Below are positions 22,031-29,450 of a DNA stretch of 29,450 nucleotides, one piece after another. Within the stretch, counting starts at the first letter, position 1. Each line of letters begins with the position of its first letter. This stretch comes from Burkholderia sp. (GTDB lineage Bacteria; Pseudomonadota; Gammaproteobacteria; Burkholderiales; Burkholderiaceae), in NCBI GenBank assembly GCA_030151225.1, contig JASLEG010000151.1, forward strand, positions 1 to 29,450. The letters run 5' to 3'. The notes beneath the pieces are model-generated. The model made no database searches. It was given only the letters and a program-made list of their open reading frames with translations, and was not told the DNA's origin. The translations under genes were made by a program, and so were the position numbers.

Positions 22031-24382
22031 ATGAATTCGCTTCGCCACCTCGCCGAATTCGCACGCCTGCCGCGCTCGCGCCGTTCGCGGCGCCGCGCGC
22101 TGTTCGCGATTCCGCTGCTCGGCACGATCGCGATCGCGCTGCTGTGGACCGCGATCGTGATGCGGCTCGCCGTGGAAAAGGACAGCGCCTACCGCGAGGC
22201 CGCCGCCTCGGCCGCGATCCTGTCCTCCGCGCTCGAGCAGCACACGATCAAGGCGATCCACCAGGTCGACCAGATCACACGCTTCGTGAAGTTCGAGTTC
22301 GAGAAGTCGCCCGAGCACTTCAACCTGACGAGCACTGTGGAGAAGGGCGTGGTGCCGAGCGACACGCTGATCCAGGTCTCGCTGCTCGACGCGCAGGGCC
22401 ACCTGATCGCGAATACCAGCGAGATACACCCGAAGGCGGTGGACCTGTCCGATCGCGAGCACTTCCAGGTGCACGCCACCCACAACGACGACGAGCTCTA
22501 CATCAGCCGCCCCATGCTCGGCCGCGTGTCGGGCCAGTGGACGCTGCAGATGACGCGCCGCCTGAACGGTCCCGAAGGCAAGTTCGCGGGCGTGGTGGTG
22601 GTGTCGGAGGATCCCGGCTATTTCACGAGCGACTTCTACAACAACGCCGCGATCGGCCGCGACGGCGTGATCGCCGTGGTGTCCGACACGGGCGCCGTGC
22701 TCGCGCGCCGCACCGGCACGGTGGGCCCGGGCGAGAGCGGCAGCTTCTCGGCCACCGGCGTGTATCCGATCGCCGAGCGCGTGTCGGGCGTATACGCCGA
22801 CCCGATCGACGGCACCTCGCGGATCGTGTCGTTCCGGCATCTCGACGGCTATCCGCTCGGCGTGCTGGTGGGGCTGTCGGAGGCCGAGGAGATGGCCGAC
22901 TACAACCACACGCGCAACGTCTATCTGCTGATGACGGGCTTCATCACGCTCGCCATGCTGGCCTTCTTCGGCGTGGCCACCGGCCTGATCGGCAAGCTGC
23001 TCGGCCGCGAGCGCGAGATGACCCAGCTCGCCGAATTCGACCTGCTGACCGGGCTGGCCAACCGCTACACCACGCTGCGCGGGTTGCGCAACGACGTGGC
23101 GCTGCCCTCGAGCCTGCGCCGCCTCGCGATCCTGTTCATCGACCTCGACAACTTCAAGACCGTCAACGACACGCTCGGCCACAACGCCGGCGACATCGTG
23201 CTGCAGATGACGGCCGCGCGCCTGTCCGACGCGGTCGGCGGCGAGGGCACGCTGTCGCGCATCGGCGGCGACGAGTTCGTGGTGGTGGTCAAGGGCGATG
23301 ACGCCGAGCGGCGCGCCGTGAAGCTGGCCGAGGCGGTGATCCGCATGTTCGCCGACTCGTTCGACGTGCGCGGCAGCACCTTCGTGCTGCACGCGAGCAT
23401 CGGCATCGTGCTGCACGCGGTGGCCAACGAGAGCGAGATCGACCTGCTGAAGAAGGCCGATCTGGCGATGTACAGCGCCAAGGATGCCGGCAAGAACTGC
23501 TACCAGTTCTACGCGCCGCACCTGTCGCATCGCGCCGATCACCTGATGCGCTGGGAGCAGCAGCTGCGCGTCGCGCTGAGCGAGGGGCAGCTGTTCCTCG
23601 CCTACCAGCCGAAGATCGACCTCGGCCGCCGCTGCATCGCCGGCTTCGAGGCGCTGGTGCGCTGGCACCATCCCGAGCACGGCCTGATCGCGGCCAACGA
23701 GTTCATCGCGGTGGCCGAATCGACGGGGCTGATCGTGCCGATCGGCGACTTCGTGATCCACACCGCCTGCCGCCAGCTCGCACGCTGGCGCGACGAAGGC
23801 CACGACACGCTGTCGCTGGCCGTCAACATCTCGCCGATGCAGTTCTGGCGCGGCGATCTGTACGAAACCATCTCGCGCGCGATCGCCGACACCGGCATCG
23901 ACGCGAGCCGGCTCGAGATCGAGATCACCGAGACGGCGATGATGGAATATCCGGAGCTGGTGTCGGACAAGATCATGGCGCTGAAGAAGCTCGGCATCCG
24001 TATCGCGCTCGACGATTTCGGCACCGGCTATTCGTCGCTGTCCTACCTGCACCGCTTCGCCGTGGACACGCTGAAGGTGGATCGCTCCTTCGTGCAGGCG
24101 ATCCCGGCCGACCGCAGCGTGTGCGTGATGGTGTCGTCGATCGTGCACCTCGCGCGCGCGCTCGGGCTGACCGTGGTGGTGGAAGGTACCGAGACCGAGG
24201 AGCAGATCGCCTGGCTGTCGGCGCTCGGGCCGATCCAGGCACAGGGCTTCCTGTTCTCGCGCGCGGTGCCGGTGGACGGCGTGCCGGCGCTGCTCGCGCG
24301 CTTCGGCGTGTGCGGCGTGGAGGACAAGCCGCCGCGCATGCTCGCCCACGTCACGCAGGCGCAGGACGACACGCGCGGCTGA
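22031..24382 (+). CDS. Membrane-anchored GGDEF-EAL protein (cyclic di-GMP turnover)
   Basis: This 783-residue inner-membrane signalling protein has a basic N-terminus, then a membrane helix at about 24-46 (LFAIPLLGTIAIALLWTAIV), a periplasmic Cache-type sensor of about 240 residues (DREHFQVHATHNDDELYISR is typical), a second helix near 297-320, a GGDEF domain with intact RIGGDEF (412-416), and an EAL domain with FEALVRWHHPE (E540-L542), NISPMQFW, EITETAMM and LDDFGTGYSS. Both catalytic motifs look intact, so it could make or degrade cyclic di-GMP. No RxxD inhibitory site stands just upstream of GGDEF. The usual VAEGVETEEQ reads VVEGTETEEQ, keeping the glutamates. The gene appears to be transcribed alone after a long intergenic region. 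Confidence 0.93.
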   Translation: MNSLRHLAEFARLPRSRRSRRRALFAIPLLGTIAIALLWTAIVMRLAVEKDSAYREAAASAAILSSALEQHTIKAIHQVDQITRFVKFEFEKSPEHFNLTSTVEKGVVPSDTLIQVSLLDAQGHLIANTSEIHPKAVDLSDREHFQVHATHNDDELYISRPMLGRVSGQWTLQMTRRLNGPEGKFAGVVVVSEDPGYFTSDFYNNAAIGRDGVIAVVSDTGAVLARRTGTVGPGESGSFSATGVYPIAERVSGVYADPIDGTSRIVSFRHLDGYPLGVLVGLSEAEEMADYNHTRNVYLLMTGFITLAMLAFFGVATGLIGKLLGREREMTQLAEFDLLTGLANRYTTLRGLRNDVALPSSLRRLAILFIDLDNFKTVNDTLGHNAGDIVLQMTAARLSDAVGGEGTLSRIGGDEFVVVVKGDDAERRAVKLAEAVIRMFADSFDVRGSTFVLHASIGIVLHAVANESEIDLLKKADLAMYSAKDAGKNCYQFYAPHLSHRADHLMRWEQQLRVALSEGQLFLAYQPKIDLGRRCIAGFEALVRWHHPEHGLIAANEFIAVAESTGLIVPIGDFVIHTACRQLARWRDEGHDTLSLAVNISPMQFWRGDLYETISRAIADTGIDASRLEIEITETAMMEYPELVSDKIMALKKLGIRIALDDFGTGYSSLSYLHRFAVDTLKVDRSFVQAIPADRSVCVMVSSIVHLARALGLTVVVEGTETEEQIAWLSALGPIQAQGFLFSRAVPVDGVPALLARFGVCGVEDKPPRMLAHVTQAQDDTRG

Positions 24383-24431
24383 GCGCGGGTGCCGCCGGCT
24401 TCACGCGGGCCGTGGCCGGCCCGTTCCAGAT

Positions 24432-24890
24432 TCAATAGCCGCGCGACAGCACGGCCACGCCGATCGTCACCACGCCCAGCACCAGGTTCACCAGCACCAG
24501 CATGCGCATCGCGCCCACGGCACGCGCGCCGTCGGGCCAGTTCTGCGCCTGCACGGCGCGGCGAATGCGCGGGAAGATCGCGAAGCGCACGTGGCCGAAG
24601 ATCAGCATCATCAGCACGCCCAGGCCGGCCATCGCGTGCAGCGGCCAGGTGGCATGCGCGCCGCCGAAGGCCGTCAGCAGGAAGCCGCCCGTGAGCAGCG
24701 TGACAATCACCGCGGCCGCCACCCAGTTGAAGAAGCGGCCGAACACGCCCTCGATCAGCGGCAGCCGCAGTTGCGGCGAGAGATCCGACAGCGCCGGGCG
24801 CAGGCAGAAGTGCGCGAACACCATGCCCCCCACCCAGACGGCGACGGCCAGCAGATGAAAGAACAGCGCGACGGGGATGAAGTGGGACAT
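24432..24890 (-). CDS. CopD-like integral membrane protein
   Basis: This 152-residue protein has four predicted membrane helices, beginning MSHFIPVALFFHLLAVAVWV with a conserved H12 in the first helix and further histidines later (HATWPLHAMAG, GHVRFAIFP). The pattern fits the small CopD-family proteins of Proteobacteria, some of which resemble haem or copper transport components. No copC or copper-resistance gene adjoins, so function is unassigned. It lies convergent to the GGDEF-EAL gene (49 bases between stops) and is separated from parC by about 200 bases and a strong terminator, so it is probably transcribed from its own promoter. Confidence 0.85.
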   Translation of the reverse strand: MSHFIPVALFFHLLAVAVWVGGMVFAHFCLRPALSDLSPQLRLPLIEGVFGRFFNWVAAAVIVTLLTGGFLLTAFGGAHATWPLHAMAGLGVLMMLIFGHVRFAIFPRIRRAVQAQNWPDGARAVGAMRMLVLVNLVLGVVTIGVAVLSRGY

Positions 24891-25023
24891 GGGGTGGATC
24901 CTGATGTTGTTATCGGGTGAAACGGGACGATACGGAATGCAAGGTCGCGCACCGGGCGACGGCCCAGCCGGGTTCGACCACGGCGCGCCGCATCGGTTCG
25001 GCACGCGAGCGACATTTGACACG

Positions 25024-25050
25024 AAAAAGCCCCGGCGCGCGGCCGGGGCT
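25024..25050 (-). terminator. Intrinsic terminator of parE-parC
   Basis: A 9-bp stem (AGCCCCGGC / GCCGGGGCT, 25028-25036 and 25042-25050) has a 5-base loop. On the minus strand it is followed directly by a T-run (AAAAA at 25024-25028 on plus). It begins 43 bases after the parC stop. Confidence 0.88.
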
Positions 25051-25093
25051 CGATTCGAGACGAGCAACACGACGACGAACGCCGCGCGCGGAC

Positions 25094-27412
<2,319 letters not shown>

Positions 27413-27466
27413 CAGGTATCGCTTCCGTATCGGTTCAGGGGCGGCGGGCGGCGCGTGTCACGCCGC

Positions 27467-29450
27467 TCAGATGTCCGCCTCGACCTCGTTGCCCTTTTCC
27501 TCGAGCCAGCCGCGGCGCGCGGAGGCCTCGCCCTTGCCCATCAGCATCGTCATGCGCGCGACGGTGGCGTCGTAGTCGAGCCCGCCGAGCGCGACCGGCG
27601 TGAGGCGGCGCGTGTCGGGATTCATGGTGGTGTCCCACAGCTGCTCGGCGCTCATTTCGCCGAGGCCCTTGAAACGGCTGATCGACCATTGCGTCTCGCG
27701 CACGCCGTCCTTGCGCAGCTTGTCGAGGATCGCCTCGAGTTCGCCGTCGTCGAGCGCGTAGAGCTTCTGCGCCGGCTTCTTGCCGCGCGCCGGCGCGTCC
27801 ACGCGGAACAGCGGCGGGCGCGCCACGCACACGTGGCCGCGCTCGATCAACTGCGGGAAATGCTTGAAGAACAGCGTGAGCAGCAGCACCTGGATGTGCG
27901 CGCCGTCCACGTCCGCGTCCGACAGGATGCAGATCTTGCCGTAGCGCAGGTTCGAGAGATCGACGCTGTCGTCGGGGCTGTGCGGATCGACGCCGATCGC
28001 CACCGAGATGTCGTGCACCTCATTGTTCGCGAACAGGCGATCGCGCTCGGTTTCCCAGGTGTTGAGCACCTTGCCGCGCAGCGGCAGGATCGCCTGGTAT
28101 TCCTTGTCGCGGCCCATCTTGGCCGAGCCGCCCGCGGAATCGCCCTCCACCAGGAACAGCTCGTTGCGCGCGATGTCCTGCGTTTCGCAATCGGTCAGCT
28201 TGCCGGGCAGCACCGCCACGCCCGAGCTCTTGCGTTTCTCGACCTTCTGGCCGGCGCGGGTGCGCGCCTGCGCCTGCTTGATCACCAGCTCGGCCAGCTT
28301 CTTGCCGTGCTCGACGTGCTGGTTCAGCCACAGCTCGAGCGCCGGGCGCGTGAACGAGGAAACCAGCTTCACCGCGTCGCGGCTGTTCAGGCGCTCCTTG
28401 ATCTGCCCCTGGAACTGCGGATCGAGCACCTTGGCCGACAGCACGAACGAGACGCGCGCGAACACGTCCTCGGCCAGCAGCTTGACGCCCTTCGGCTGCA
28501 GGTTGTGCAGCTCCACGAAGCTCTTGACCGCCTGGAACAGGCCGTCGCGCAGCCCCGATTCGTGGGTGCCGCCGGCCGGCGTGGGAATCAGGTTCACGTA
28601 GGATTCGCGGGTGAGCGAGCCTTCCTCGCTCCAGGCCACCACCCACGAGGCGCCCTCGCCGTCGGCGAAGGTGTCGTCGCCCGAGGCCTTCGAATCGGCG
28701 AAGCGCTCGCCCTCGAACAGCGGGATCAGCAGCTCGCTGCCATTCATCTCGTCGAGCAGGTAGCCGCGCAGGCCGTCCTCGTACTTCCAGCTCTGGCGCT
28801 CGCCGGTTTTCTCGGTGATCAGCACCACTTCCACGCCCGGCAGCAGCACCGCCTTCGAGCGCAGCAGGCGCTGCAGTTCGCCGGCCGGCAGGTTCGGCGA
28901 ATCAAAATACTTGCCGTCGGGCCAGACGCGCACGCGCGTGCCCGACTTCTTCTCGCCGCGGCCCGCGGGCTGCGTGACGAGCGGCTTCACCACGTCGCCA
29001 TGCGCGAAGCCGAGCTCGGCCATCCTGCCGTCGCGCCACACCGTGACGTCGAGGCGCGTGGCCAGCGCGTTGGTGACCGACACGCCCACGCCGTGCAGGC
29101 CGCCCGAGAAGGTGTACGCGCCGCCGGCGGCCTTGTCGAACTTGCCGCCCGCGTGCAGGCGGGTGAACACGATCTCGACCACGGGCACGCCCTCTTCGGG
29201 GTGCATGCCGTAGGGAATGCCGCGGCCGTCGTCTTCCACCGAGACGGACTGATCCGCGTGCAGGGTGACCGTGATCTGCTTGCCGTGACCGCCGAGCGCC
29301 TCGTCGGACGCGTTGTCGATCACTTCCTGGATGATGTGCAGCGGGTTCTCGGTACGCGTGTACATACCGGGCCGCTGCTTGACGGGCTCGAGGCCCTTCA
29401 GCACCTTGATCGATGCTTCGCTGTAGGCCGCTGCGGGCTTTTTCGTGGAC
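27467..29450 (-). CDS. parE: DNA topoisomerase IV subunit B (start codon at the right edge)
   Basis: This is the ATPase subunit of topoisomerase IV. Near the window end the minus-strand frame reads STKKPAAAYSEASIKVLKGL, preceded by a G at 29450 that is probably the last base of its ATG; the full protein would be about 661 residues. The GHKL ATPase motifs are EVIDNASDEAL (near 43-53), EDDGRGIPYGMHPEEG and GGLHGVGVSVTNALA. The TOPRIM domain carries LVEGDSAGG (near 435-442) and ILSDADVDGAH (near 509-519), with metal-binding Glu and Asp residues. The short C-terminal domain ends NEVEADI. The gap to parC is 54 bases, so the two form an operon ending at the 25024-25050 hairpin. A later GTG start is unlikely. 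Confidence 0.95.
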   Translation of the reverse strand, partial: STKKPAAAYSEASIKVLKGLEPVKQRPGMYTRTENPLHIIQEVIDNASDEALGGHGKQITVTLHADQSVSVEDDGRGIPYGMHPEEGVPVVEIVFTRLHAGGKFDKAAGGAYTFSGGLHGVGVSVTNALATRLDVTVWRDGRMAELGFAHGDVVKPLVTQPAGRGEKKSGTRVRVWPDGKYFDSPNLPAGELQRLLRSKAVLLPGVEVVLITEKTGERQSWKYEDGLRGYLLDEMNGSELLIPLFEGERFADSKASGDDTFADGEGASWVVAWSEEGSLTRESYVNLIPTPAGGTHESGLRDGLFQAVKSFVELHNLQPKGVKLLAEDVFARVSFVLSAKVLDPQFQGQIKERLNSRDAVKLVSSFTRPALELWLNQHVEHGKKLAELVIKQAQARTRAGQKVEKRKSSGVAVLPGKLTDCETQDIARNELFLVEGDSAGGSAKMGRDKEYQAILPLRGKVLNTWETERDRLFANNEVHDISVAIGVDPHSPDDSVDLSNLRYGKICILSDADVDGAHIQVLLLTLFFKHFPQLIERGHVCVARPPLFRVDAPARGKKPAQKLYALDDGELEAILDKLRKDGVRETQWSISRFKGLGEMSAEQLWDTTMNPDTRRLTPVALGGLDYDATVARMTMLMGKGEASARRGWLEEKGNEVEADI

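Noticed and set aside
22004..24349. Long minus-strand open frame opposite the GGDEF-EAL gene
   Set aside because: Antisense shadow with the same low-complexity composition; the plus strand has intact domain motifs.

Overview
The window is bacterial chromosomal DNA, very GC-rich with a strong G/C bias at third codon positions. Gene content (RsxB/Nth pair, DUF1841, MocR regulators, UbiC, HtpG, ParC/ParE) and protein sequences resemble Burkholderia (Betaproteobacteria). This assignment rests on recalled family sequences, not a search. Most of the window is ordinary housekeeping and metabolic DNA. I see no phage, insertion sequence, CRISPR array, tRNA or rRNA.

Layout. 1-1599 (+): an open-left reading frame joining the C-terminus of aspartate carbamoyltransferase (PyrB) to the C-terminal tail of RsxB, then nth and a DUF1841 gene. 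1702-2469 (-): two small secreted c-type cytochromes with their own terminator. 2751-4791 (+): a MoxR AAA+ ATPase with a VWA-domain partner. 4943-7928 (+): BenE-type transporter, transaldolase and a PhnB-like VOC protein. 7971-10901 (-): DUF3311 plus sodium:solute symporter pair, and a spermidine-synthase-like methyltransferase-fold protein. 10983-12111: a decayed divergent pair, an alpha/beta-hydrolase (-) and a LysR regulator (+), both pseudogenes. 12108-15243 (-): htpG, ubiC and a deoxyinosine/uracil-DNA glycosylase-like gene packed as an operon behind a near-consensus sigma-32 promoter.

15402-21511 is the most system-like part. A MocR-type regulator (GntR HTH fused to an aminotransferase domain) faces away from five co-oriented genes: VOC protein, EamA exporter, PLP aminotransferase, RidA imine deaminase and PhzF-family isomerase. 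The set looks like a module for handling an amino compound, with detoxification of the imine by-product and possible export. An imperfect inverted repeat sits just upstream of the regulator. 22031-24382 (+) is a membrane-anchored GGDEF-EAL protein after a 519-base intergenic region. 24432-24890 (-) is a CopD-like membrane protein, and 25094-29450 (-) is parE-parC (topoisomerase IV) with a clear terminator; parE runs off the right edge by its start codon.

The most surprising observation is the in-frame PyrB/RsxB chimera at the left edge, which is either a real rearrangement or an assembly join. The next most useful are the heat-shock promoter of htpG, the MocR/aminotransferase/RidA/PhzF cluster, and the double pseudogene with visible lesion scars.
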